Shown here in pieces: positions 19,701 through 25,957 of a stretch of 47,404 nucleotides of DNA (its first letter is position 1; each line of letters begins with the position of its first letter). The notes below the pieces were generated by a model that searched no databases, was not told the origin of the DNA, and worked only from the letters and a program-made list of their open reading frames with translations. Source of the DNA: a virus; the IMG/VR virus record IMGVR_UViG_3300033153_004485, positions 1-47,404 of that record; one strand, written 5' to 3'. The position numbers and the translations under genes are program-made.

Positions 19701-20315
19701 CGTACCTTGATGGGTGGCTCTGAAAGCGAAGCTCTGAAGACTGTGTTCATGTTCAGGTCTTTCCGTGACAAGGTTCTGAAGGCAATGTTAAGTGAATTCA
19801 GGATCTACCAGGGGAGTGAGAAAACAGTTGATGACAAGGCTAGGTTAGGCAAGGTGCTTACCTACACAGTGATCACTACTGCCGTCCTTAATCATCTTCG
19901 TAAGAAAGTGATTAGCGCAGCAAGAGGCTATGACTCTGATGATGACGACAGCCTTGCATGGACCTACATAAAGGAGATTGCGAGTCTAGTACCAGGCTTG
20001 GATGATGCGTTGAGGCTTATCGAGGCAGGGTTTAACAACAAGGGATTCTTTGAGAAGCCTGCCTTTGATAATGTCATCGCTGATTCGGTAACTAAGCTTG
20101 CCCTTGGTATAGGAGAGGTTGGAGGTGCTATCTTTGGTAAGCAAAGCAAGAAGAAGTCTAACCGCAAGAAGAAGAACAAGCTGTGGAGTGCGACAAAGAA
20201 GATTGCCAGTGGCCTAAGAATGGCTCCTGCTCCAATCGGATTGACAAGAGGTATAATCACCGAACTGGAAGGTGTTGCCCGTCACTTTGAACCTAAGAAA
20301 AGGAAGAAGAAATGA
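13797..20315 (+). CDS. Giant polyvalent internal protein with ADP-ribosyltransferase-like domain
   Basis: This 2172-residue protein starts at GTG 13797 with GAGGAG at 13784-13789. Residues 1-450 are helical. Residues 500-600 are a Glu/Ala/Gln linker. Residues 600-750 match the ADP-ribosyltransferase fold of polyvalent proteins (PMYRGYNK; GGLIFFSENETEARKYAAAR; VTPKNTLDLTS; GYDSVSF; LALFDPSGVEVV). Residues 830-950 resemble a zincin peptidase, but the HExxH core reads EELFH at 922-926, with Glu replacing the first His. A SAP-like helical motif follows near 1005-1030, then long coiled coils. The C-terminal third resembles the conserved tail of polyvalent proteins, ending in Lys/Arg. It is probably packaged and ejected early to act on host targets. 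Confidence 0.75.
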   Translation: MADNVIQRAEAKLAHLEGQYDPSGVIRKAEQRLRDLTPVGPADPLYNQYLEIAEAANTDQTKARKLARNYNLTEDVRANDIYDRPGPLLANHQRHLASQGKEITAGETLDQDITAGHVIPLGDLYNTAEEYRVVKSSIDQLQSGINVGNGQPLSDSAKRSLTKTIDNYMTSQARESRGRTVGGSVLSGLTKLPAFMLEFWATGPGAKVAKETMSKVANAGIKKVLSSKLRDSLLKSATAQTVGKGLLWTGEGLARTMMIPDQTIAGTLEKQMPESVQFTDKGELIVKDATEKPFTSFMRSFGDEVIEMMSETSGPGIRAAAKGVAKLPLVRTFVDKVIGPMGKAWTAATGKTLAQYQNKILKAGGFDGVLEEMGEERVGNTLRAVLGIEDFGAEDPENMFSRLVASIPSGKDLLIEAGIMAPLGIGHGIGGRVGKAKRERHAERSAKVFRAAEAIVNNGEAATILGLAGSPSRKDIQKTSGKDQKLNSVDRQKVKDVLVQFDGFVKAETEAEAQAQVQAEQEALQAEQESPPEDLQAPIEGEIAPELTSQEPQEGAEAIPEGEEVILPTQEVQEAPGAIEEGVAVEEVEPDGADEGDKPKPMYRGYNKDEGELGKGGLIFFSENETEARKYAAARSDDAKGQVIEANVTPKNTLDLTSEEGRAILGTVEVLDTDGNEMQVKHARRSIKEAVEDDLYWWQNTKNEPAIGHWKSVLMPKLQEMGYDSVSFTEDSGNKTLALFDPSGVEVVSKFEGGAPVEKKLTKKESKDVKEEAKVPGPRSADKQEAKQGEPEEAGAVEEEVEVKRTGPTGSESIIGGFEDRAKDVTDILADTFTKANPLPKGFKFSVRKDGLIELTNGKGFSIKIDIVDNVVTKGMDEAALKESADAAGIEGEYSARARYYPNEGLIEIDEKYLFDNDVLYEELFHAGMHQLRLKKPELYREILDEHGGPNKSEDVVFYNHFLNLPEVPLNKLDSALDKIRDGKAFHRKISSKSRDELEKLSGKSLAEYAKSLGVKSIGSKAKSAAIDKILGDERLPIDSKDWRANFDAVMKDGSPGQKIEMMDSLRKEISTLEDALDDMPNAKIATNKLYREWLKGARGILVEVREKAGGKVNFAGHHVSTDMKKQFHSEKSAVSVENLSEKVYDTLNGKTLDQWASENGMNGVDVVIEAYENGVNLRQLKADLRDSARDHLQEEYEGGINGRLNELSKLVSKLEGTQDIIPFSAGKKRSFADTQKVHDEVIAKLETEVKKLQDDFAEKKKNGTFTKGYTTAAGDIQRILKSAADYAKANLPKSEHHKIIREMTTLKVVSKWKTKTDPLRRVRAFLQSVDKAMTVYERSEAHKELKETVKKAQKQFKIFSDTPKMFPEHVKAMAELLKSVDFAPSKDAEGLEKGFEEYLEADPEFAEVVPEDVKDAWKKLTRSSLRNLETEDLEEITKGLKAIMANQKNYAEFIHGGRVRKRAEVQQELLSTIGEGTAPGETKLRSLWKKFTTDQMENIESFVLMLDGGKPNGPWQRFIYDEGADAGTTDFIRTKDEIESEFNAALDKHGVKMGDHINRWSAELPGKTDIVKIKTDVGTVTMTPSTRIAFSLTVRQKDGIKALLGKDGKKPRKWYVKHFQGGMTKGKTVEQEQKPLTKQAIQDIVESMPAQEKAYAEALYELHNRILKKIGNEASVDLRGYKIFSVKDYYRLYRHKDKVKTTVQEDLTKQIAGGRNVLEGAKEFTERDKNASAPLVIMDSFPTLNRHVNLIAALKAHGRRMRNVRSMLKDPEINEAVTAKFGDGTMRTLETLVNRVAGQSVNAGSNSIKKLRSNIAGNILVWNPGVWLAQPLSLPMAALEMEEKHLLAALADRSAEGKKIVEEMATMKYSPQLAARRQHGHIGRDVGDYINAHEMQAIATGTVPWQEKLGVPMQRADNMATSVIMLGAYKQAEAENPGKSKDTVMKEAVKIAERTVRRTQPTWDTKDRTLMGGSESEALKTVFMFRSFRDKVLKAMLSEFRIYQGSEKTVDDKARLGKVLTYTVITTAVLNHLRKKVISAARGYDSDDDDSLAWTYIKEIASLVPGLDDALRLIEAGFNNKGFFEKPAFDNVIADSVTKLALGIGEVGGAIFGKQSKKKSNRKKKNKLWSATKKIASGLRMAPAPIGLTRGIITELEGVARHFEPKKRKKK

Positions 20316-20968
20316 ATATGCTTATGAAGGTGGCCCTGGTAATGGTTCTCCTCTCGGTCCCGGCCTACGCTTGGCCCTGGTCGAGGGGGACTACTGCTCC
20401 GGTGGCAGAAAGGAAGACCACGAAGACCTACGGGCCCAACGGCACTCTCCTCAAGGAAGAGACCGAGAGCAAGGCCACGGGACCGGCAAGCAAGGGATTG
20501 ACTGACTTCGATGGTGGGAAGCTTGACCTTAACGAAACCTCGATCACAGTCGGGGGGACAACCTACAAGGTGAAGCTCCCCCGGCAGGCTGACAGGCTTC
20601 TCTTATGGGTAGGGGTGGGGTTCATCGGGGTAGGGGGATTACTCTTCGGTTGGCTCATGAAGCAGTGGGTTCTTGCCGGTGTGTCTTGCGTCCTCGGAGT
20701 CTCCATCATCGGCCTGGCACATTACCCATGGATCGCTGGGGTAGCTGCCGGTTTAGCCTTAGTCTCTGGAGCCGTCTATCTTATCTGGAGGGCTCACAGG
20801 GGCAGGGCTGAACACAACACCTTAAGGGCATTGATCGGGTCTGTAAGGGAAGCGCCGGATGAGTCGGAAAAGGCTGTTCTGGAAAGGTTTAAAGACAAGG
20901 CAAAGCACTCAAGGCAGGATATCGTTAAGATACTAAAGTCAACGGAAAAGCGCATTAACGGGTCGTAA
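20312..20968 (+). CDS. Membrane protein with signal peptide and several transmembrane helices
   Basis: The 218-residue protein starts by ATGA overlap with the giant protein. An N-terminal signal-like segment (MKVALVMVLLSVPAYAWPWS) is followed by a polar region of about 70 residues. Three hydrophobic segments follow at residues 95-165 (LLLWVGVGFIGVGGLLFGWL and onward). A charged C-terminal tail of about 50 residues ends the protein. It closes the late operon just before a terminator. It could be a lysis or injection factor, but it has no recognised family, and its length and topology do not match a standard holin. Confidence 0.7.
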   Translation: MNMLMKVALVMVLLSVPAYAWPWSRGTTAPVAERKTTKTYGPNGTLLKEETESKATGPASKGLTDFDGGKLDLNETSITVGGTTYKVKLPRQADRLLLWVGVGFIGVGGLLFGWLMKQWVLAGVSCVLGVSIIGLAHYPWIAGVAAGLALVSGAVYLIWRAHRGRAEHNTLRALIGSVREAPDESEKAVLERFKDKAKHSRQDIVKILKSTEKRINGS

Positions 20969-20994
20969 CAAACCACCATATTGAAATAGGAAAG

Positions 20995-21030
20995 ACGGGG
21001 CCACCTCATATTGATATTGGGTGGCCCCGT
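20995..21030. terminator. Terminator hairpin between converging operons
   Basis: An 11-bp perfect stem pairs 20995-21005 with 21020-21030 around a 14-nt loop. It lies between the end of the rightward late operon (20968) and the end of the leftward early operon (21053). On the minus strand it is followed by a pyrimidine-rich run (TCTTTCCTATTTC), a better tail than on the plus strand. It probably stops leftward transcription and may act in both directions. Confidence 0.75.
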
Positions 21031-21038
21031 GTAGAAAG

Positions 21039-21046
21039 CGGTTAGG
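21039..21046 (+). repeat. Isolated attC-type right end (half site)
   Basis: The sequence GCGGTTAGGC at 21037-21046 is the same right-end box (R') that closes the complete sites A-G. It sits next to the stop of a minus-strand gene, as at those sites, but no matching left half with normal spacing is found to its left. The terminator hairpin lies there instead. It looks like a remnant at the boundary of the cassette region. Confidence 0.55.
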
Positions 21047-21052
21047 CTGGCA

Positions 21053-21277
21053 CTACATACCAGCCTTTGGGCCTATTAACTCTGCAACTAGTGCGGCAAT
21101 CTGTTCTTGTGCATTAGCAGACCATACAACCACACAACCATGGGTTTCATCTACCGAGCAATCAGCCTTAAATAGTTTAGCTGATATACACATATCAATT
21201 AACTTTTGTGCCATGTCTTCACTTTTCTTTGCTCTTATCGCGTTCCATTGATCGTTGAGCTTTTTTGCATCTTCCAT
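21053..21277 (-). CDS. Small hypothetical protein in first attC-type cassette
   Basis: The 74-residue protein is the last gene of the leftward early unit. The ATG at 21277 has GAGAGGAAAA upstream on the minus strand. It begins 28 bp after the left box of site A (read leftward) and stops 8 bp before an isolated GGTTAGGC half site, so the gene fills one cassette-like unit. The sequence is helical with CVVVWSANAQEQI in the middle. No family is recognised. Confidence 0.65.
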   Translation of the reverse strand: MEDAKKLNDQWNAIRAKKSEDMAQKLIDMCISAKLFKADCSVDETHGCVVVWSANAQEQIAALVAELIGPKAGM

Positions 21278-21305
21278 CGTTCTTTTCCTCTCATGTTAAT
21301 AAAAT

Positions 21306-21392
21306 GCCTAACAAAGTTCCTCAACCGGATTCGGTCAGCGTCAACTTTGTTTTCTTGTCGCGTGGTTCACTGGTTATTAACGCTGGTTAGGC
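21306..21392 (+). repeat. attC-like recombination site A
   Basis: Left box GCCTAAC (21306-21312) and right box GTTAGGC (21386-21392) are perfect inverted repeats. Inner boxes AACCGG (21323-21328) and CTGGTT (21370-21375) pair with one mismatch. The left arm carries an extra C before and an extra A after its inner box, the unpaired-base pattern of integron attC sites. Orientation by that rule is rightward, opposite to the genes. The right box supplies the TAA stop of the gene at 21387-21782. Confidence 0.8.
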
Positions 21393-21782
21393 TGGCCGCT
21401 TAAATTCGTTCAGGTGATCACATACCTTGGTATCAAGTTCCGACCACTCGGCATCAGTCAAGTCTATTTCTCGCATCTGATCTGCTGCCATTTCTTTAAG
21501 TTTAATATGTGAGAAGTAACCAAGCTGGGTAGCTCTCATTATCATCAACATCTGGCGGACATCCCTGTTGCATTTGTCGCTGAACAGCACGTAAATATCA
21601 GACCCGTATATCTCCCAACTGTCCAAGATCATTATTGCCCCCAAGCCTCCCATGGCCGCCTGTGGGTCAATACTGTCATGCTCTTTCATTATAGCCATGA
21701 TTGCAGACAAGGCACCGGGGTTACCTTCCGACATTTTAACAATAACATCCATTGTTGTATCAGTGAGGCTAATTCTAGACAT
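21387..21782 (-). CDS. Conserved phage hypothetical protein in attC-type cassette
   Basis: The 131-residue protein starts at ATG 21782 with AGGAG upstream on the minus strand. An in-frame earlier start would run into site B and lacks a ribosome site. The central part (MSEGNPGALSAIMAIMKEH, LDSWEIYGSDIYVLFSDKC) resembles a small protein I recall from several phages and prophages of Gram-negative bacteria, of unknown function. The stop codon TAA lies inside the right box of site A, and the start is 30 bp from site B, so it is a one-gene cassette. Confidence 0.75.
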   Translation of the reverse strand: MSRISLTDTTMDVIVKMSEGNPGALSAIMAIMKEHDSIDPQAAMGGLGAIMILDSWEIYGSDIYVLFSDKCNRDVRQMLMIMRATQLGYFSHIKLKEMAADQMREIDLTDAEWSELDTKVCDHLNEFKRPA

Positions 21783-21811
21783 AGTGTTTCTCCTAATCAA
21801 AGTAATAAAGC

Positions 21812-21896
21812 GCCTAACAATATTTCTCAACCTGATTCGTTCAGTCAAGAGTTAGACACGGGTCGCGCGGCTCACAGGTTATTAATGCGGTTAGGA
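21812..21896 (+). repeat. attC-like recombination site B
   Basis: Left box GCCTAAC (21812-21818) pairs with right box GTTAGGA (21890-21896). The inner boxes AACCTG (21829-21834) and CAGGTT (21875-21880) are perfectly complementary. An extra C at 21828 and an extra A at 21835 on the left arm match the classical attC unpaired bases. The sequence TGATTCGTTCAGTC after the left arm recurs in site F and, with small changes, in C. The right box provides the stop of the HNH gene. Confidence 0.82.
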
Positions 21897-22133
21897 AGAA
21901 GCTCCCCCACCATTCCCCTTCTTCCGATTGGTAGACCTCGACACCGCGCGAAGGTTCCCATTCCCATTCCCCCCGCCCTTGGAGAGAGGTTTCTTATGGT
22001 CCACCTCCCGTGCATCACCCTTCTTGAGCCCCAGCTTCCGTCTCGCTGCATTCCGCTTGGCTCGGTTCTTCTTCTGTTCCGGCTTGCCGTGGAAGTCCGC
22101 ATATTCCTTCTTGTAATCCCGTGACTTTCCCAT
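21891..22133 (-). CDS. HNH endonuclease
   Basis: The 80-residue protein is basic and carries the HNH signature: VDHKKPLSKGGGNGNGNL followed by RAVSRSTNRKKG near residues 45-75. This matches small phage HNH nucleases, where Asp-His and the later Asn bind the metal and cleave DNA. The ATG at 22133 has AAGGG upstream. Such nucleases often sit beside the terminase and assist packaging; here the gene is in the early unit instead. Its TAA stop lies in the right box of site B, so it may have come with, or been trapped by, the cassette array. Confidence 0.85.
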   Translation of the reverse strand: MGKSRDYKKEYADFHGKPEQKKNRAKRNAARRKLGLKKGDAREVDHKKPLSKGGGNGNGNLRAVSRSTNRKKGNGGGASS

Positions 22134-22186
22134 TTGTAACCCTTCTGTATCCAAAGATTCCCATTAAAGTGTCAGCTGCTCCCACG

Positions 22187-22399
22187 TTACCCGATATGTC
22201 CGACATCCCATTTCCCGTCTATCATAACCAGGGGAAGCACCATGTTTTGCATGGTTAGTTGGACCATTGCGTCCATGTCTTGGTTGGCACCGCTCATCAG
22301 ATCTTTCACGTCATGTTCGACGTAATTGCCCTCTCCGTGTTTGGCTTTCACGTTTTCACAGAGCGGGCATTCTTTTTGTGTCCAGATTTCTACGGTCAA
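22187..22399 (-). CDS. Glutaredoxin-like protein
   Basis: The 70-residue protein has the thioredoxin-fold start VEIWTQKECPLC with the redox motif CPLC at residues 11-14, then LPLVMIDGKWDVGHIG, the usual cis-Pro and glycine-rich end. It would reduce disulfides, for example as electron donor for a ribonucleotide reductase, although none is encoded here. The start is TTG 22399 with AAGGAG 7 bp upstream. It follows the SSB gene by 15 bp in the leftward operon. Confidence 0.85.
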   Translation of the reverse strand: MTVEIWTQKECPLCENVKAKHGEGNYVEHDVKDLMSGANQDMDAMVQLTMQNMVLPLVMIDGKWDVGHIG

Positions 22400-22414
22400 C
22401 TGTTTTCTCCTTGA

Positions 22415-22828
22415 TCAAAAAGGGACATCATCTGTATCTACTTCCGGCACATGAGTATTGACAGGGTAGTCATCGTTGCCTACAGGTGCCTCTTCCTTCT
22501 TGGCGCCACCTGGCTTGCCAATGAACTGCACGGCGAAAGCGACAACGCCTAACTTGGTTCGCTTCTGGCCGGTTTCCTTGTCGTTCCATTCGTCCATTTT
22601 GAGTCTGCCGTCAACCAGGACTGAGGAGCCCTTACGAAGATATTCAGAACAGTTTTCGGCCTGCTTCTCCCAGACCGTGACATTAACGAATACAGTATCT
22701 TCTTTTCCCTTTGCCCCGGTATTGACTGCAACGCTTATCTCTGCCACTGCCTTACCGCTTGGGGTGTATCTTAGTTCCGGGTCCCGGGTGAGGTTGCCCA
22801 TGAGTATTACTTTGTTGAATCCTGCCAT
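22415..22828 (-). CDS. ssb: Single-stranded DNA-binding protein
   Basis: The 137-residue protein begins MAGFNKVILMGNLTRDPELR, the standard bacterial SSB OB-fold start. It contains VSVAVNTG-like, FVNVTVWEKQAE and LVDGRLKMDEW segments. The C-terminus ends in the acidic tip DTDDVPF, the site that recruits helicase, RecT-type and repair partners. It lies between glutaredoxin and the DnaB-type helicase, so it serves phage replication and annealing. Length is shorter than E. coli SSB because the linker is short. Confidence 0.95.
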   Translation of the reverse strand: MAGFNKVILMGNLTRDPELRYTPSGKAVAEISVAVNTGAKGKEDTVFVNVTVWEKQAENCSEYLRKGSSVLVDGRLKMDEWNDKETGQKRTKLGVVAFAVQFIGKPGGAKKEEAPVGNDDYPVNTHVPEVDTDDVPF

Positions 22829-22831
22829 TGT

Positions 22832-24172
22832 TTATCGCCTTTCTTGTGGGTAATGTAATGGTTTAAGGTTTGTAATTCGTCCGTAAAGAAGTTCGAAGTT
22901 TAGGCCAAGTCTGCCTATTGATCCGGCTCGTTGTTTTGCGTTGAACAATTCAAGTTCTTCTTCCACTACTCCTTCCTTTTTAGCTCTCCATAGAAGCCAT
23001 GCGTTGTCACAATCTTGCTCGATCTGTCCACTCCCCTTGAGGTCTGAGAGTTCAGGTTTCTTCCCATCTATATACCCACCTCGGTTAAATTGTGAAAGGG
23101 CAATCATGGGGGTGTTGTATTTGCCTGCGAATCCTTTGAGTGAAATAGAGGCTTCGTTTAACTTTTCAAGCTCTGTTTGGCGGTTGTCTGTCTTCTTGAA
23201 TTGTTGAAGGTAGTCTATCACAACCCCGTCAATGTGCTTATGGTGTTTCGCTACTAAAGCCCCAACGTCATTGATGTCAACCAGTCCATCGGCCTTGATG
23301 ATGTGGCCTGTCGTTGCGAGTCTGTCTACTGCGATTGAGTAAGCTTCCTGGTACTTTTCTTTATATTCAGGCTTTGCAGTCCCAAGCCTTAGCATTTTGG
23401 TTGTCTGGGTCTGGATGCCGGCCATTGCAGAAACCATTCTGTCGAACAATTCAAGCCCATTCATTTCCATGCAGACGTAGAGGAATCTCATAGGCTTACC
23501 GTTTCGGTGGGCGTTCATGAGGAGGTTGAGGGCAAAGGCAGTCTTGCCAAATGATGGACCGGCTCCAATCACTGTGAATGATGTTTCCCCGATCATCCCG
23601 CCAATCATTCTGTCGAGTTCCATGTAGCCGGTTGCCCAGGTCAGAGCTTCATCATTATTGGCTGAGTCTTTAGATTCTACCGCTAACTCGCTCATTGTCT
23701 TTGCAGGGGAGGTCCCGTGCATGGCTGTGTTGCTCTCTATGTCGCTTAGGAACGATTCTACCACCTCATGGGGGTCAGAGTCAGGCAGGCCGGTTATAAG
23801 TTGCTGAGAGGCTTGCATGGCCCTCCTGCGAAAGGCTTCACGCTTGATGATAGTGACATACCCCTCTATTCCCCCAGAGTTGGGGATTGATGAGCATTGG
23901 TGAACTATTTTTAGAGGCCAACCTTCCTTGCAGGGGATAGCCTTTGCCTTGAGTGAATCAAGAAGCAGGATCCGGTTACCGATATCCTTGTCGTTCTTGT
24001 GCAAGACTCTAAGCAGTCCCCAAAGGGTAGCGTTCTCCCGGTCAAGGAAGTCATCAGCGATAACGTGACTGGCCTGGTGAATGGTGTCAGGGTACATCAT
24101 CACGCATCCTAACAGCGCATCCTCAGCCTTCAATGTGGTTGAGGTTGGTTGATTCAACTCGGTTGCCTCCAT
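22832..24172 (-). CDS. dnaB: Replicative DNA helicase (DnaB family)
   Basis: The 446-residue protein has the two-part DnaB layout: an N-terminal helical domain (KAEDALLGCVMMYPDTI) and a C-terminal RecA-like ATPase. Walker A is GAGPSFGKTAFALNL near residue 205. The later VIDYLQQFK and KELEKLNEASISLKGFA-type segments and PMIALSQFNRG match DnaB motifs H2 and H3. It would unwind DNA ahead of the fork as a hexamer. The start overlaps the upstream gene by about 50 bp, and that gene is a likely loader or initiator. No primase gene was recognised, so host primase may be used. Confidence 0.93.
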   Translation of the reverse strand: MEATELNQPTSTTLKAEDALLGCVMMYPDTIHQASHVIADDFLDRENATLWGLLRVLHKNDKDIGNRILLLDSLKAKAIPCKEGWPLKIVHQCSSIPNSGGIEGYVTIIKREAFRRRAMQASQQLITGLPDSDPHEVVESFLSDIESNTAMHGTSPAKTMSELAVESKDSANNDEALTWATGYMELDRMIGGMIGETSFTVIGAGPSFGKTAFALNLLMNAHRNGKPMRFLYVCMEMNGLELFDRMVSAMAGIQTQTTKMLRLGTAKPEYKEKYQEAYSIAVDRLATTGHIIKADGLVDINDVGALVAKHHKHIDGVVIDYLQQFKKTDNRQTELEKLNEASISLKGFAGKYNTPMIALSQFNRGGYIDGKKPELSDLKGSGQIEQDCDNAWLLWRAKKEGVVEEELELFNAKQRAGSIGRLGLNFELLYGRITNLKPLHYPQERR

Positions 24173-24599
24173 TCTTCTTCACCTCGTTATTGCTTCTGTC
24201 TTCCCAGGTTCTAATGCAAGCCTTCCAACTCTTCATTGGGTTCTTGCCAATCATCCAGCCTTTTGATGCGTAATGGTTAAAGAACTGAGCGAAGTCAATA
24301 CCGTTATTGCGCTCACGGCAGTAAGCAACGCCTTCTTCCATTGTCGGCTTGACGAACTTCTTGGCTCCGGCCCTCTTCTTCGGTTTGTCGCTGACCATCT
24401 CAAGGATCTCTTCAACGGATTCGGTAACAAGGTAAGAGTGGTTGAAGGTCTCGACTACCGATTCCCCTGTACCGGCTGCTTGGTTATGATCCATAGCATG
24501 TAATTCATAATGGTATGGTTCAAACGAAACGATCTTGTCGATGGCGATGTGAAGCGGGTCGTTCTCGACTCTTGGCCGGTGTAGGATAATCGTCTTCAT
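24123..24599 (-). CDS. Putative replication initiator/helicase loader with FlbD-like N-terminus
   Basis: The 158-residue protein seems to join two modules. Residues 1-75 (MKTIILHR..., HIAIDKIVSFEP, VTESVEEILEMV) look like the small FlbD-type domain seen in many phages. Residues 85-140 (KPTMEEGVAYCRER, FFNHYASKGWMIGKNPMKSW) match the short helical domain found at the C-terminus of phage replication proteins next to DnaB helicases. The ATG at 24599 has AAGGAG upstream and follows an 11-codon open frame that ends in its start. Function as helicase loader or initiator is inferred. Confidence 0.75.
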   Translation of the reverse strand: MKTIILHRPRVENDPLHIAIDKIVSFEPYHYELHAMDHNQAAGTGESVVETFNHSYLVTESVEEILEMVSDKPKKRAGAKKFVKPTMEEGVAYCRERNNGIDFAQFFNHYASKGWMIGKNPMKSWKACIRTWEDRSNNEVKKNGGNRVESTNLNHIEG

Positions 24600-24623
24600 A
24601 GCTTACTCTCCTTGACTTTGAAC

Positions 24624-24866
24624 TTAGCCATGATTGTATCTCCTGTGGAAAGGGGCTGATCGTTCCCATAGGTCGTAAAGGAATGGATCACAGATAATTG
24701 GTACGCACTTGCATGGAGCCCCAATTTCATAACAGGGTGAAGTTCTGGTGCACGGGAATTTGTGGCTTGTGTTGGATACCGTAGCCACCTCGTGAGGGGA
24801 TTTATGAACACAATCGTCAGGACACCACTTTCTATCTAAACTGTCGCAGATCACATTCGTTACCAT
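24624..24866 (-). CDS. Cys-rich small protein, probable zinc binder
   Basis: The 80-residue protein starts at an ATG inside the last codons of the RusA-type gene. It carries many cysteines and histidines (CPDDCVHKSPH; CTRTSPC; CKC; C), suggesting one or two zinc sites. The pattern WCPDDCVHKSPHE near residue 14 supports a real gene over the competing frame at 24596-24811, which has no such pattern. Function unknown. It sits between RusA and the putative helicase loader. Confidence 0.6.
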   Translation of the reverse strand: MVTNVICDSLDRKWCPDDCVHKSPHEVATVSNTSHKFPCTRTSPCYEIGAPCKCVPIICDPFLYDLWERSAPFHRRYNHG

Positions 24867-25318
24867 TCCACGTCCTCCCGAATCTTATCATCCCACTCAA
24901 TGGTCACTTCAGAGTAACCTTCCGCGCCCCAAACTTTGGTGGCTTCTATTTTGTCGATGCAGCTGTCTTGTTCGAAAGCAACTGATTCAAGGGCGTCCGA
25001 CACTGCCTTGATGTGGTTGTCGAGGTCAGGGCGTTTAAGGCATGGAGATCCGTCAAGCTCAGCCCTCTTCTTCTTACTGGTACTCTGTGGTAATGCAAAG
25101 ACGGCATGTACTTTGATGGTTATTGGAACCTTAGCCGGGATTGGTCTTGCGGTTGGGAACTTCTTCTTATAGCAACAGGCAACCAACTTTTCATAATTAA
25201 CGGTTTTCGTTGGTGTGTATGTGCTAACGAATTGTTTCTTGCCTTTACCGATGACTGTAAACTTAGGTCTTCCCTTTGCCACCGGATCACCTGGTATTGT
25301 AAATCGAATGCTACCCAC
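24860..25318 (-). CDS. rusA: RusA-type Holliday junction resolvase
   Basis: The 152-residue protein matches RusA: IPGDPVAKGRPKF at the start, then the catalytic region KRPDLDNHIKAVSDALE near residue 100 and a following acidic stretch (EQDSCIDKIEATKVWG). RusA dimers cut four-way junctions using the conserved Asp residues. It fits with RecT, the YqaJ exonuclease and the ATPase in one leftward operon, for resolving recombining or branched DNA before packaging. The chosen start is GTG 25318 with AAGGGG 7 bp upstream; an in-frame GTG at 25336 is possible. Confidence 0.92.
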   Translation of the reverse strand: MGSIRFTIPGDPVAKGRPKFTVIGKGKKQFVSTYTPTKTVNYEKLVACCYKKKFPTARPIPAKVPITIKVHAVFALPQSTSKKKRAELDGSPCLKRPDLDNHIKAVSDALESVAFEQDSCIDKIEATKVWGAEGYSEVTIEWDDKIREDVEW

Positions 25319-25346
25319 TTCGCGTTCCCCTTTCACTCAGTTAAAG

Positions 25347-25377
25347 AAAAAGGGGGGCCAGGAATACCCAGCCCCCC
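25347..25377 (-). terminator. Leftward intrinsic terminator inside the replication operon
   Basis: On the minus strand a GGGGGGC...GCCCCCC stem (25371-25377 with 25352-25358) is followed directly by TTTTTC (from 25351 leftward). It lies between the gene at 25385 and the RusA gene. It should reduce expression of the distal genes (RusA, helicase, SSB) relative to the ATPase, RecT and exonuclease. Confidence 0.85.
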
Positions 25378-25384
25378 ATGGTGA

Positions 25385-25918
25385 TTACTCTGCGCCTGGA
25401 AGAGTGGACTGCATTGCTCCTCGCTTACCACCGAGGTAGAGCCGCGCTTGAGTCATGATGTTATCTAGCGTTTCGGTATGGCCTTCCCCGAAGGTGATCA
25501 GGACTCCGTTTGCGTGACCTTCGATATCCTCATCGTAGAGAGCAGTGGCCGGCACCTTGAGTTCCCCGTGCTGATCATCGTTGCCACTGAAGATGGCTTG
25601 CACCTGGGCGCTTACACCCTTGGAGTTGTGCTTGAAGGTAACGGTACGGGTTTGAAGGTTGTTGTCCCACGCATCAGTTACCTTGCTGTCAACCTTCTTG
25701 ATGAAGTAATCACGCACCCAGGCGTTAAGCTTCTCCATCAATGCAACGAGTTCTTCTTGAGCCGGTTCAGGGCTGTTCTGGGTGTAGGTACTTGTCTTGG
25801 CTTCACCATCACCCTTGGTGACAACTGCGTACTTGATCTTCACCCCAGAGCTCAAGACGGTGATAGAGTCAATCCGCTTGTTCTTCTGGTCTGCCATGAA
25901 ATCGAAATCGTTTTTCAT
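25385..25918 (-). CDS. Hypothetical protein of the recombination operon
   Basis: The 177-residue protein begins at ATG 25918 with GAGGAG upstream, follows the SbcC/RecF-like ATPase gene by 39 bp, and precedes a terminator. No known motif is visible. The sequence alternates strands and short helices (SITVLSSGVKIKYAVV; GELKVPATALYDEDIEGHAN) and is mildly acidic. Its place suggests a role tied to the ATPase, RecT and exonuclease, but no function can be assigned. Confidence 0.7.
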   Translation of the reverse strand: MKNDFDFMADQKNKRIDSITVLSSGVKIKYAVVTKGDGEAKTSTYTQNSPEPAQEELVALMEKLNAWVRDYFIKKVDSKVTDAWDNNLQTRTVTFKHNSKGVSAQVQAIFSGNDDQHGELKVPATALYDEDIEGHANGVLITFGEGHTETLDNIMTQARLYLGGKRGAMQSTLPGAE

Positions 25919-25957
25919 TTGGTTCTCCTCAGTTATTGGTTGATTAAAATTAAAATG

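Noticed and set aside
24596-24811. Alternative 71-codon frame between RusA and the putative helicase loader
   Set aside because: It overlaps the frame at 24624-24866, which has a coupled start and a Cys/His-rich pattern; the alternative lacks motif and ribosome site.
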